The translations under genes were made by a program, and so were the position numbers. The notes under the pieces were generated by a model. It saw only the letters and a program-made list of their open reading frames with translations, made no database searches and had not been told where the DNA came from. Of a stretch of DNA of 8,491 nt, positions 1-7,311 are shown one piece after another. Source of the stretch: JBOGED01 sp050743625 (GTDB taxonomy: Bacteria > Actinomycetota > Nitriliruptoria > Euzebyales > Egibacteraceae). The stretch's first letter is position 1; each line of letters opens with the position of its first letter. Where the stretch lies: the NCBI GenBank assembly GCA_050743625.1, contig JBOGED010000126.1:1-8491 (forward strand), in the 5' to 3' direction.

Positions 1-126
1 AAACCTTGTAAGCAGGACGAACCAGGACACGACTGGGAGATCTCACGGCCGCCAGTGGGGAATTCTGGTGGCCGCCCATGGGGACTTTCGTGGCCGTCTA
101 TGGGGATTTTCTCATGGCCGCCGACA
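1..126. mobile_element. End of an IS21-family-like insertion sequence (partial)
   Basis: The stretch carries tandem degenerate repeats and finishes in CCGACA. Read from the other strand this is TGTCGGCGGCCATGAGAA, the style of terminus I associate with actinobacterial IS21-family elements: a 5'-TGT tip followed by several GGCCGCC/TGGGGA repeats that bind the IstA transposase. No istA or istB coding sequence lies in the window, so the transposase genes, if present, are to the left. The tip is placed at about 126 from the ACA end and because the repeat periodicity stops there. I cannot tell whether a full element or a solo end is present. The host-like reading frame begins directly after it, so the element appears to have inserted into, or recombined with, a helicase gene. 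Confidence 0.65.
25..119. repeat. Four tandem 22-24 bp IS terminal repeats
   Basis: Repeat units begin near 25 (degenerate), 47, 70 and 92, and a partial fifth GGCCGCC starts at 116. The spacings are 22, 23, 22 and 24 bp. Each unit has a GGCCGCC-like head and a TGGGGA-like core followed by a T-rich TTTTC/ATTCT stretch. The unit at 25 keeps only a CTGGGAGA core. About two helical turns of spacing is typical of multiple transposase-binding sites in IS21-type ends. The periodicity is read directly from the sequence; the transposase-binding role is family knowledge. Confidence 0.7.
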
Positions 127-434
127 CGTGCGGTTCCCCCACCAGTAACGACGTCGTTACGCTGGTCAAAGTGACTTATTACGAGCGCGAAGACGTCGGC
201 TTCGACCGGCTGTCGCAGCGTGGGATGGAGCGCCGCCGCATCGAGGTGAAGGGTCGCGTCGGCGTCGGGCATATCGAGCTGGCATGGAGCGAGTTCGCCA
301 AGCCCTATCCTCGCTTCTATCGCGTGCAGGCTTCCGCCACGGCCTTGGCGGAAGCCCGGCAGCTGTCTCTCGACGTCCGCTTCCGGGTTCGGGCGCAGCC
401 CGTCATCGAGACGTCGGTAGGAGCGAGAGCATGA
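127..434 (+). pseudogene. Remnant of helicase C-terminal DUF3883 (NOV_C) domain
   Basis: The frame is open from an ATG at 78, but that ATG and the one at 114 lie in the IS terminal repeats, so they are probably not native. A GTG at 171 is another possible start. Numbered from 78, the peptide shows GFD (41-43), RRRIEVKGRVGVG (52-64), IELAWSEFAK (66-75), FYRVQ (80-84) and SLDVRFRV (97-104). These follow the DUF3883 pattern found at the C-terminus of large SNF2/DEAD-type helicases in DUF1156/DUF499 loci: GFD, IEVKGR, LTxNE/WSE, YWLYVV, then LDVRYRV. D43, E56 and K58 would be the PD-(D/E)XK-like catalytic triad. The YWLYVV strand expected after WSEFAK is missing, and the sequence jumps straight to PYPRFYRVQ, suggesting an in-frame loss of about 20 residues. 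The helicase motor is absent. The stop overlaps the next start as ATGA, the coupling expected of an operon's original first gene. The stump may still be translated but is unlikely to work as a helicase. A small intact DUF3883-like protein is less likely. Confidence 0.66.
419..423 (+). promoter_or_regulatory. Ribosome binding site fixing the start at 431
   Basis: AGGAG lies 7 bases before the ATG at 431. It selects this start over the upstream in-frame ATG at 284, whose use would overlap the DUF3883 remnant by about 150 bases. Confidence 0.65.
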
Positions 435-1345
435 ACGAACGCGCGCGTGAACGGCTGTCGCTGCGTCTCGAAGGCGGGGATTACGGCGACGGTGAGATCC
501 CTCTACTTGCACTGGCCCACATTGCGAGTGAAACACAACAGTTGGTCCGGCGCCTCGCCCGGTCGCTGACCCAGCGAAGCGGTCCCGGTCGAACTCCGGG
601 ATCGATCGAGAATGCGACGAATCTCCTACTCATTGACCTCCAGCCGGGCTCGACGATGCTGACGTTTGCCAGCCCGCCTGTAGTCCAACCGATGCTCGGG
701 TTCTTCGAGGAGGTGGGCGCAGCCGCGTTTGGAGCGCTCATGGACGGCATCGAAGCGCTGGAGAACGATGCCGAGCTTCCCGCGGCGTTCGACGACGTGG
801 TCTCGAAGAGCCTGGATGGGTGGCTCGACGCCGTGAAGTCGGCGGCGCCGGCCGCAGAGGTTCGCGCCGAGCTGAGTTCACGCCCGCCTCGAGTGCTTCG
901 ACTAGAGCCAGAGGCTGCCCAGGCGGCGCTCGCTCGCCGGTCGCCGAACGAGGAGCCGTCCGAGCAAGGGGAGCGCACAATCGAAGGCCGCCTGTATGCC
1001 GTGAACCTCGAAACCGGTCGCTACGCCCTGCGGGACGACGCCGGCAACAGCATCTCCTTGACCGGCGAAGGGATCCCCTCCGACGCCGTGGGACGGTTCG
1101 TCGGCCAGCGGGTGCAAGCGGAGGGTGTCGCGCACATCGACACCGGGCACCTCCAGTCGCTCGATGTCGCCAGGCTCGACCTCGCCCGCCCGTTCGAGGG
1201 GGAGGATCGCGACTGGTTCTACCGCGGCCAGACGCTCGCGGAGCTGCTCGAAGGGACCGAACCACTCGACTCGTTGGACGATCTGGTGATCGAGGACCTC
1301 ACTGACGAAGAGATCGAGGCTTTCCTCGAGGCCGGCGATGAGTGA
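431..1345 (+). CDS. Hypothetical protein, possible partner of the PIN nuclease (304 aa)
   Basis: I do not recognise a named family. The start at 431 is supported by an AGGAG ribosome site and an ATGA overlap with the upstream frame. Residues about 1-80 form an alpha/beta region (LSLRLEGGDY ... NLLLIDLQPGSTMLTF). Residues about 85-140 look helical (FFEEVGAAAFGALMDGIEAL). A charged linker (about 160-182) follows, then a beta-rich segment at 183-250 (IEGRLYAVNLETGRYALRDD, later GQRVQAEGVAH) that resembles a small OB-like barrel. The tail is strongly acidic (DDLVIEDLTDEEIEAFLEAGDE region, 283-304). No transmembrane segment or signal peptide is seen. The next gene, a PIN nuclease, overlaps it by 8 bp, so the two are probably made together. 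An antitoxin, inhibitor or adaptor role for the nuclease is inferred from position and the acidic tail only. At 304 aa it is far larger than a VapB antitoxin (about 70-90 aa). Confidence 0.8.
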   Translation: MNERARERLSLRLEGGDYGDGEIPLLALAHIASETQQLVRRLARSLTQRSGPGRTPGSIENATNLLLIDLQPGSTMLTFASPPVVQPMLGFFEEVGAAAFGALMDGIEALENDAELPAAFDDVVSKSLDGWLDAVKSAAPAAEVRAELSSRPPRVLRLEPEAAQAALARRSPNEEPSEQGERTIEGRLYAVNLETGRYALRDDAGNSISLTGEGIPSDAVGRFVGQRVQAEGVAHIDTGHLQSLDVARLDLARPFEGEDRDWFYRGQTLAELLEGTEPLDSLDDLVIEDLTDEEIEAFLEAGDE

Positions 1346-1784
1346 CTCACCCACAACAGGTCCGGCTATCGTCGACACGAACGTGTTCGGTGCTCGCATG
1401 GTCCCAACAGACAAGAGCAAACTCGGCGTGGTCTACGCCAGGCACCTCAGCGGTCGGCGCCTCATCATTGCCTACCAGACCGTCGCCGAACTCCGCTACT
1501 GGGCCTTGAAAGGCGGTTGGGGCGACAAGAAACTTGATCAGTTGGAGCAAAGCCTCCGTCGTGCGGCGATTGCGCGGATGGACGGCCCGCTGGCTCAGGC
1601 CTACGCACGGCTCAAGGACCGCTATGTCCGAGCCGGTCATGCCCTCGGCCAGAAGGAGCACGACGGTGACCGGTGGATCGCGGCCACGGCCATTCGTTAC
1701 CAGATCCCGCTGATCTCCCATGACGGTGTCTTTTACGAAGCCCCAGGGTTAGAGCTGATCACCGAACTCGGGCGTGATGCGTGA
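1338..1784 (+). CDS. PIN-domain nuclease, VapC-like (148 aa)
   Basis: The protein has the size and motif order of a single PIN domain, a Mg-dependent RNase fold. IVDTN at 11-15 gives the first acidic residue (D13). VAELRYW at 49-55 gives E51. HDGDRWIAATA at 108-118 gives D111, with D109 close by. ISHDG at 126-130 gives D129. All four acidic positions of the active site therefore look intact. PIN proteins of this type are usually toxins cutting tRNA, rRNA or mRNA, paired with an antitoxin. Here no small VapB-like gene is present; the coupled 304-aa upstream gene is the only candidate partner. The ATG at 1338 overlaps the upstream stop by 8 bp (ATGAGTGA) with a weak GAGG site 6 bases before it. 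The stop overlaps the methyltransferase GTG as GTGA. The placement suggests an effector or addiction module inside a defence operon, an inference. The PIN assignment itself is firm. Confidence 0.88.
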   Translation: MSDSPTTGPAIVDTNVFGARMVPTDKSKLGVVYARHLSGRRLIIAYQTVAELRYWALKGGWGDKKLDQLEQSLRRAAIARMDGPLAQAYARLKDRYVRAGHALGQKEHDGDRWIAATAIRYQIPLISHDGVFYEAPGLELITELGRDA

Positions 1785-4471
1785 GGGGCCGCCGGCTGAT
1801 CGAGGAGAAACTTCCCCTCGTACAAGTCAACACCGAGTCTGCCAAAGAGAAGTCCCTCCGGCACGGCCATATCTCGACAATGCACCTGTGGTGGGCGCGG
1901 CGGCCACTCGCGATGAGCCGCGCGGTGGTCTTCGGGACTCTCCTGCCTGATCCAGGCGACAAGTTGTCACGCGCCAAGATCCTCGAGCTGATCGCCGACG
2001 CCGCACCGTTCAAGGCGTCGGTCGATGAGGGGAAGATCAAGCCGCTGCGCGACCGCCTTGCCGAGGCGTATAGGGACGGGGCTCCGAAGGTGCTGGACTG
2101 CTTCGCGGGCGGCGGCGCGATCCCGCTAGAGGCCCTGCGCCTGGGTTGCGACGTGACGGCCGTGGACTTGAACCCGGTTGCGCACCTGATACAGAAGTGC
2201 GTGCTCGAGTACCCACAACGGTTCGGACAGACGGATCATGCCGGTCACAACACGCTTGCGGCTAACTTCGTCGAGTGGGCTGGCTGGATACGTCGCCGTG
2301 TGGAGCCGCTGTTCGCGAAGGTCTTCCCCGCCGGCCAGGGGGGCCGCCGCCCCGCGGTCTTCTTCTGGGCGCGGACGATGACCTGCTCGAACCCGTGGTG
2401 CCGTGTGGAGATCCCGCTGCTGTCCTCCCGTTGGCTGGCCAACAGCAGCCGGCGCACGGTGTGGGTCGAGTTGATGCCGAAGCCTGGGCGCATCGCGATC
2501 ACGCTGCGAGAGGGAGCGCCGCCCGACGAGGTCAATCCGTCGAACGGCACGGTTCGCGCAAGCTCGGTGACCTGCCCGGCATGCGAGACGTCGACCGTGG
2601 CCAAAGAGGTCCGCGCGTACGGTAAGCGGGAGGGGTTCGGCAGCCGTCTCTACGCGGTCATGGAGACCAACGGTCGCTCCCGCAGCTACCGCTCCCCAAG
2701 CGTGGACGAGGCCGACGCCATTCGCCTGGCGAGTGACCTGCTCGGGACGTTGGAGGAGACGCCAGACGGCACCACGCCGGTGCCGGACGAGGACATGGTG
2801 AAGTCGCAGTACCGTCGGTATGGAAATCTCGTCTACGGGATCGACACGTTCCGCGGGCTGTTCAACGACCGGCAGCGCTACGTGCTCGGCTCGTTATGTG
2901 AGGCCGTCCGCGCGGCGCATCAGGAGATGCTCGCTCAAGGCATGCCGGCGGACCGCGCAGTCGCCGTCGCCACATACCTGGGCCTGTGCGTGGACCGCAT
3001 CGCCGACTACAACGCGTCGTTCACCACGTGGGTATCAAGCGGCGAATTCCACGCGCATGTCTTTCCGCGCCAGGCCATCTCGATGGTTTGGGACTATGTC
3101 GAGATCGACCCGTTCCAGCGGGTATCGGGCAGCTGGGACGGGGCGGTGCGCTGGATCAAACTGGCGATCGATCATTGCGCCACCACCGGCAGCAAGCCGG
3201 CGACCGTCCAACGCGGGAACGCCCAGGAGCTCGCGTTTCCCGACGGCACGTTCGATGCGGTCATTGTCGATCCGCCCTACTACGACGCGGTCCAGTACGG
3301 CGACCTGTCCGACTTCTTCTACGTCTGGCTGAAGCGCAGCATTGGTCACCTGTATCCCGAGTTGTTCGTCATCCCGTTGACACCGAAGCAGCAGGAAGTT
3401 ATCGAGAGCCGGGCCGACAAGAAATCCCCCGAGTACATCTCGCACGAAGAGTTCGAATGCCGTCTCCAGCGCGCGCTGGAGGAGATGGCCCGCGTCGTCA
3501 AAACCGACGGGATCGTCGCGATCGTATTCGCGCATACCGACGTCGAGGCGTGGGAGCGCCTCCTGACCGCGCTGCGGTCGGCAGGACTCGTAGTCACGAC
3601 CTCCTGGCCGATGCGGTCCGAGCGAGAGGCCCGTAGCACCGCGCAGATCAGCGCCGTGCTCGGCTCCTCTGTCGTGCTGGTGTGCCGGCCGCGGCAGACC
3701 ACGGTCGAAGGGTTCTACGACGATGTCGTGCGGGCGTTGGAGGCGCGGATCGCGCAGCGCCTCGAAGACTTCGAGGAGATGGGACTGGTTGGCGCTGACT
3801 ACTTCGTGTCGGCGATCGGGCCCGCGTTCGAGGTGTTCGCGCGGTACTCGCGAGTCGTCAAGCTGTCGGGTGTCGAGGTGGATGTGTCCGAGCTCATGGT
3901 GCTCGCACGCCAGACCGTTGCGCGGCACGCGCTGCGGAAGCTTCTCGGCAGCGACTCGCTGGCCGCGCTTGACGCCGAGTCGCTGTTCTACCTGACGTGG
4001 CGCTGGGCGTACCTGACGGCGGTGATCCCCGCGGACGAGGCTTACAAGCTTGAGAAGGCGTTCGACGTCGACCTCGACCGTCTCACCAGGCCCAGCGGGT
4101 TCGCCCGCCGTGACAGGTCCACCTTCTCGATCCTGGGTCCTCACGAGCGGCGGGACCTGAAGCTCGGCACGTCGCCTTCCCTCGTCGATGTGCTTCACTG
4201 GGCGTGCCGGCTATGGGATTCCAGCCGCCGGAAGGAGCTGGAGGAGTTGCTCGGCGCGACCGGCATGGGCGCGGAGCCGGGGTTCTGGGCGACCGCGCGT
4301 GCACTCGCCCAGATCTTGCCCGACGGTAACAAGGAGCGGACGATGCTGCTGGGCTTGAGCGGGAACCAGGAACGGCTGGCGGCTGCGGCGGCACGAGCGA
4401 CTACTCCGCTCGAAGACCTGACCCTGTTCGACCCAAACGACCTGGAGACCACATCCAAGGAGTCGTCGTGA
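1781..4471 (+). CDS. DUF1156 DNA amino-methyltransferase, antiphage-associated (896 aa)
   Basis: This is a predicted S-adenosylmethionine-dependent DNA methyltransferase (N6-adenine or N4-cytosine). The N-terminal DUF1156 signature is clear: IEEKLPL (7-13), then GHISTMHLWWARRPLAMSRA (29-48). SAM-binding motif I is VLDCFAGGGAIPLEA (104-118), followed by the VDLNP strand (128-132). Catalytic motif IV is VDPPYYD (496-502). About 385 residues separate the two motifs. This insert holds a four-cysteine zinc-ribbon-like site (C202, C207, C265, C268) and probably target-recognition elements. Residues about 640-896 form the helical C-terminal region seen in the family (GADYFVSAIGPAFEVFARYS, 671-690). 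The length fits a full-size member, with no frameshift or missing motif. It starts with GTG in a 4-bp GTGA overlap with the PIN gene and ends in a GTGA overlap with the ATPase gene. Family context is antiphage operons with DUF499 ATPases and a helicase, where methylation would mark self DNA. The target site is unknown. It is not PglX, which has a different architecture. Confidence 0.92.
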   Translation: MRGRRLIEEKLPLVQVNTESAKEKSLRHGHISTMHLWWARRPLAMSRAVVFGTLLPDPGDKLSRAKILELIADAAPFKASVDEGKIKPLRDRLAEAYRDGAPKVLDCFAGGGAIPLEALRLGCDVTAVDLNPVAHLIQKCVLEYPQRFGQTDHAGHNTLAANFVEWAGWIRRRVEPLFAKVFPAGQGGRRPAVFFWARTMTCSNPWCRVEIPLLSSRWLANSSRRTVWVELMPKPGRIAITLREGAPPDEVNPSNGTVRASSVTCPACETSTVAKEVRAYGKREGFGSRLYAVMETNGRSRSYRSPSVDEADAIRLASDLLGTLEETPDGTTPVPDEDMVKSQYRRYGNLVYGIDTFRGLFNDRQRYVLGSLCEAVRAAHQEMLAQGMPADRAVAVATYLGLCVDRIADYNASFTTWVSSGEFHAHVFPRQAISMVWDYVEIDPFQRVSGSWDGAVRWIKLAIDHCATTGSKPATVQRGNAQELAFPDGTFDAVIVDPPYYDAVQYGDLSDFFYVWLKRSIGHLYPELFVIPLTPKQQEVIESRADKKSPEYISHEEFECRLQRALEEMARVVKTDGIVAIVFAHTDVEAWERLLTALRSAGLVVTTSWPMRSEREARSTAQISAVLGSSVVLVCRPRQTTVEGFYDDVVRALEARIAQRLEDFEEMGLVGADYFVSAIGPAFEVFARYSRVVKLSGVEVDVSELMVLARQTVARHALRKLLGSDSLAALDAESLFYLTWRWAYLTAVIPADEAYKLEKAFDVDLDRLTRPSGFARRDRSTFSILGPHERRDLKLGTSPSLVDVLHWACRLWDSSRRKELEELLGATGMGAEPGFWATARALAQILPDGNKERTMLLGLSGNQERLAAAAARATTPLEDLTLFDPNDLETTSKESS
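4457..4462 (+). promoter_or_regulatory. Ribosome binding site for the DUF499 ATPase gene
   Basis: AAGGAG lies 5 bases before the GTG at 4468, inside the end of the methyltransferase gene. It is the strongest plus-strand ribosome site in the operon and fixes the start. The ATPase can therefore be made both by coupling and by fresh initiation. Confidence 0.7.
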
Positions 4472-7278
4472 CCACCCTACGCCCGTGGCGAGAGACCGCC
4501 GAGCCGCGACCGGAGATCAAGGACGGGTCGTTCGACGAGTCGTTGTTCGCGGCCGATCTCGGGCTCGTGCACCGCGGTCAGGGTCCACGCGATTATCTCG
4601 ATCCGATCACCTTCTGTGAGAAGACCTATCCCACGACTAGCCTGCGGGCCGTGTTGGGCGAGATCGCCGACCGGCTGGACGGCGACCGTGCTGCCGCTGG
4701 CGTCTACCGACTTCACACTGAGTTCGGCGGGGGGAAGACGCACACGCTGCTCGCCGCCTACCACTTGTTCCGTGACCCGGCTCGCGTCGCGGGGACAGAC
4801 GTGGTCCACGACCTGTGCAGGTCCCTCGACCGCACCGCATTTCCCAAGGCCACCGTGGTCGTGCTGGAAGGTGGCGACCTGCCGGTTGGCAAGCCCGACG
4901 ACTCCGCCGAAGGCGGGGGGAGCTATTCGCTGCTGGGCCACATCGCCTACCAGCTTGGTGGCCGCCACGCGTACGCCACCGTGGCGGGAGAGGACCGCAG
5001 CCTCCTCGGCTCCACCACGCACCAGATCGTTTCGCTGCTCGACGCGCACAAGCCCTGCCTCATCCTGATCGACGAGCTGCTCGCGTATCTGACCAAGGCC
5101 TTGGGGGTGCCGACCGGTGACGGCAACCTCGCCGCCACGACGCTCACGTTCGTCAAGGAGCTGTGCACCGCTGTCGCGAACGTGCCGGGAGCGGCGGTGC
5201 TCGCGACGTTGACCAGTTCTCGGTTGGAGGACTACGCGGACGTCGCGGGTCAAGCGATGGAGGAGCGCCTGTCGAAGGTGCTCGGTCGCGTCGAGAACAT
5301 CGTCACCCCGGTGGAGGGTGACGACATCTTCCCCATCCTCCACCGCCGGCTGTTCGTTGACGTCGGGTCCGAAACCGATCGGCGCGCGGTGGCGGAGACC
5401 TACGCCAGGTATTACGCGTCCCTTGATGACGCCGTCGCCCCCACCTACTCCGAGGTCGGATATCAGGACCGGCTCACGGCGTCCTACCCCTTCCACCCGG
5501 AACTCGTCGACATCCTGACCGACCGCTGGGGGTCGCTCGACGGGTTCCAGCGGACCAGGGGCGCCTTGCGCCTGCTCTCCCACACCGTCAAAGCGCTCTG
5601 GCACAGACGCCGCGATGGCGCACCGTTGATCCACGTCGGCGACGTCGATCTGTCCGACGACGGCGTGCGCAATGAAGTGCTGCGACTCACCGGAAAGACG
5701 TTCAAGTCCGCCCTCAACGCCGACATCATCAAGGACGAGTCCAAAGCCGCCGAAGAGGACCGTCGGCGTGGAGGCGTGGTCGCGCAGACGCGACTCGCCA
5801 CCGGGTTGGCAACCACCGCATTTCTCCACTCGTTCAGCGCGGACAAGGTGAAGGGCGCCTCACCCGCGCAGATGCTGCTCGGCGTCGGCCGGCCAGGTCT
5901 GTCGCGCGGCGTCATCGATGACGTTCGCGATGCCTTGGAGGGCGCGCTGTGGTACATGCGGCTCGAAGGCGCCCGTTACCGCTTCACGACAGAGCCGAAC
6001 CTGAACAAGGTCGTGCTCGAGCGCGAAGGCGCGGTCGGTCGCGAAGCGGTCATGATGCTGTTGCGTGAGGCGATCACGAAAGCCGCACCGACCCGCCATG
6101 GGCTGCGCGTGGAGCCAAGGGTCAGCACCTCCACGGACCTGCCCGACGATTCGCGCCTCACCCTGGGTCTGCTCGACACGGCGTATTCGATCGGTGGGAC
6201 CGACACTGCGGAGACGAAGCGAATCGCACGTGACATCTTGCAGAAGCGCGGGACCGTGTTTCGGGGAAACAGGAACGCAGCGATGCTCGTAGCCGCCGAT
6301 GGGGCAACGGTCGCCAAGGCTCGCGCCTCCGCCAGAACGCTCGCCGCCCTCCGCGACGTCAAGGAGGACCAGCCCCGCTTCAACCGCTTCAACGCCGAGC
6401 AACGCGAGCAGTTGGACCGGCGGCTCACCGCCGCCGAGGAGCGCCTGCCTCAGCAAGTCTGCCAGGCGTACCGACACCTGCTCCTGCTCGGAGCCTCGAG
6501 CAACGGGGGCGCCGAGCTCGACCATGTGGACCTCGGGCCCGCGGGTGGGGATGTGACGATCGGTGGCAGGGTCCTGGGCTACCTGCGGAATGCCGACCGG
6601 CTGGTTGAGCAGACGCTCGCTCCTGCCGCGCTGCTCTCGGATCGGTTCGAGCTGCTGCCATCAGGCGTCGACGCGGTCGAGATCGACACGTTGCTCGGGT
6701 ACTTCGCGCGCTTGCCGCGGCTGCCAAAGCTCGCGGACCCGCACATTCTCCGAAGGGCGCTGGCCGAGGGCACCTCGAAGGGTTTGTTCGGTCTCACGAG
6801 CGGCGCGACGTGGGATGCCGAGGATGCGATCGTACGGTTCGAGGAACCTGTCGATCCCCGTGAGATCCAGTTCCAACCTGGGACATTCCTCGTCCGCGCC
6901 TCTGCCCTGCGGACCCTGCGCGCCGAGCGGTCGACCGCGCAGCCATCCTTGCCGGCGACGCCCGGTACGGACACCGTCTCCACCGCTCCCACCGGACCGG
7001 TCCAGCAGATCTCTCCCCCGCATCGGCCGTCCCCATCTACCCTCGACAGCCTCACCATCCGCATCGGTGCGGTCCCGGGCGCCAAAGCGCGAGACGTCGT
7101 CAAGGTCGCGGTCCTTCCCCTCAGCGCCACAGGTGCTGACGTCACGCTCGACGTGACCATCCGCGCCGCGGGCGGGATGTCAGGGATCCCTCGGGAAACC
7201 GTCGATCTCGTCATCCGGGAGGGCCTGCGCCAGCTTGGCCTGAACGACGTCGACATCTCCGAGGAGTGGCGACCGTAG
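4468..7278 (+). CDS. DUF499 AAA-type ATPase, antiphage-associated (936 aa)
   Basis: The N-terminus carries the typical DUF499 opening (SLFAADLGLVHRG, 25-37; YLDPITFCEKTYPT, 43-56). An ATPase core follows: Walker A EFGGGKTHTLLAAYHL (85-100) with K90-T91, and Walker B CLILIDELLAYL (197-208) with D202-E203. Later conserved pieces are YPFHPELVDIL (340-350) and QRTRGALRLLSHTV (361-374), whose arginines may act as sensor or finger residues. GARYRFTTEPNLNKVV (501-516) belongs to a probable winged-helix-like region. A Pro/Thr/Ser-rich linker (about 820-859) leads to a separate beta-alpha C-terminal domain (860-936). The fold recalls Orc/Cdc6-like and BrxC/PglY-like defence ATPases, and the protein probably moves or loads its partners on DNA by ATP hydrolysis. 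That role is inferred. It is the last gene of the operon, only 11 bp from the end of a convergent gene. Both ATPase motifs are intact and the length is normal for the family. Confidence 0.92.
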   Translation: MTTLRPWRETAEPRPEIKDGSFDESLFAADLGLVHRGQGPRDYLDPITFCEKTYPTTSLRAVLGEIADRLDGDRAAAGVYRLHTEFGGGKTHTLLAAYHLFRDPARVAGTDVVHDLCRSLDRTAFPKATVVVLEGGDLPVGKPDDSAEGGGSYSLLGHIAYQLGGRHAYATVAGEDRSLLGSTTHQIVSLLDAHKPCLILIDELLAYLTKALGVPTGDGNLAATTLTFVKELCTAVANVPGAAVLATLTSSRLEDYADVAGQAMEERLSKVLGRVENIVTPVEGDDIFPILHRRLFVDVGSETDRRAVAETYARYYASLDDAVAPTYSEVGYQDRLTASYPFHPELVDILTDRWGSLDGFQRTRGALRLLSHTVKALWHRRRDGAPLIHVGDVDLSDDGVRNEVLRLTGKTFKSALNADIIKDESKAAEEDRRRGGVVAQTRLATGLATTAFLHSFSADKVKGASPAQMLLGVGRPGLSRGVIDDVRDALEGALWYMRLEGARYRFTTEPNLNKVVLEREGAVGREAVMMLLREAITKAAPTRHGLRVEPRVSTSTDLPDDSRLTLGLLDTAYSIGGTDTAETKRIARDILQKRGTVFRGNRNAAMLVAADGATVAKARASARTLAALRDVKEDQPRFNRFNAEQREQLDRRLTAAEERLPQQVCQAYRHLLLLGASSNGGAELDHVDLGPAGGDVTIGGRVLGYLRNADRLVEQTLAPAALLSDRFELLPSGVDAVEIDTLLGYFARLPRLPKLADPHILRRALAEGTSKGLFGLTSGATWDAEDAIVRFEEPVDPREIQFQPGTFLVRASALRTLRAERSTAQPSLPATPGTDTVSTAPTGPVQQISPPHRPSPSTLDSLTIRIGAVPGAKARDVVKVAVLPLSATGADVTLDVTIRAAGGMSGIPRETVDLVIREGLRQLGLNDVDISEEWRP

Positions 7279-7282
7279 GATC

Positions 7283-7311
7283 GCTTCGGCTACCCCTCGA
7301 GCAGACGAAGC
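7283..7311. terminator. Weak inverted repeat between convergent genes
   Basis: GCTTCG (7283-7288) and CGAAGC (7306-7311) form a 6-bp inverted repeat with a 17-base loop. It lies over the tail-to-tail junction of the ATPase and CBS-HEPN genes, mostly inside the end of the latter. It could help end transcription from both sides. There is no T-run and the loop is long, so the call is weak. Confidence 0.22.

Noticed and set aside
284..430. Upstream in-frame ATG at 284 giving a 353-aa version of the 304-aa protein
   Set aside because: It would overlap the DUF3883 remnant by 150 bases, has no ribosome site, and its extra 49 residues are Arg/Ser/Pro-rich as expected of an out-of-frame reading. The ATG at 431 has AGGAG and an ATGA overlap.
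3035..4198. Long antisense open frame (387 codons) opposite the methyltransferase gene
   Set aside because: It is a high-GC shadow frame with no recognisable domain. The plus strand here carries clear methyltransferase motifs.
4477..5829. Long antisense open frame (450 codons) opposite the ATPase gene
   Set aside because: It runs opposite the Walker A and Walker B region, its product is low-complexity Gly/Val/Arg/Gln-rich, and no family is recognisable.
1781..7278. Classification as BREX or DISARM
   Set aside because: There is no PglZ, BrxL, BrxA/B, DrmA, DrmB (DUF1998) or DrmC here, and the methyltransferase has the DUF1156 signature, not PglX or DrmM architecture. The DUF1156-DUF499 pairing with a helicase stump fits the helicase-methyltransferase-ATPase type better.
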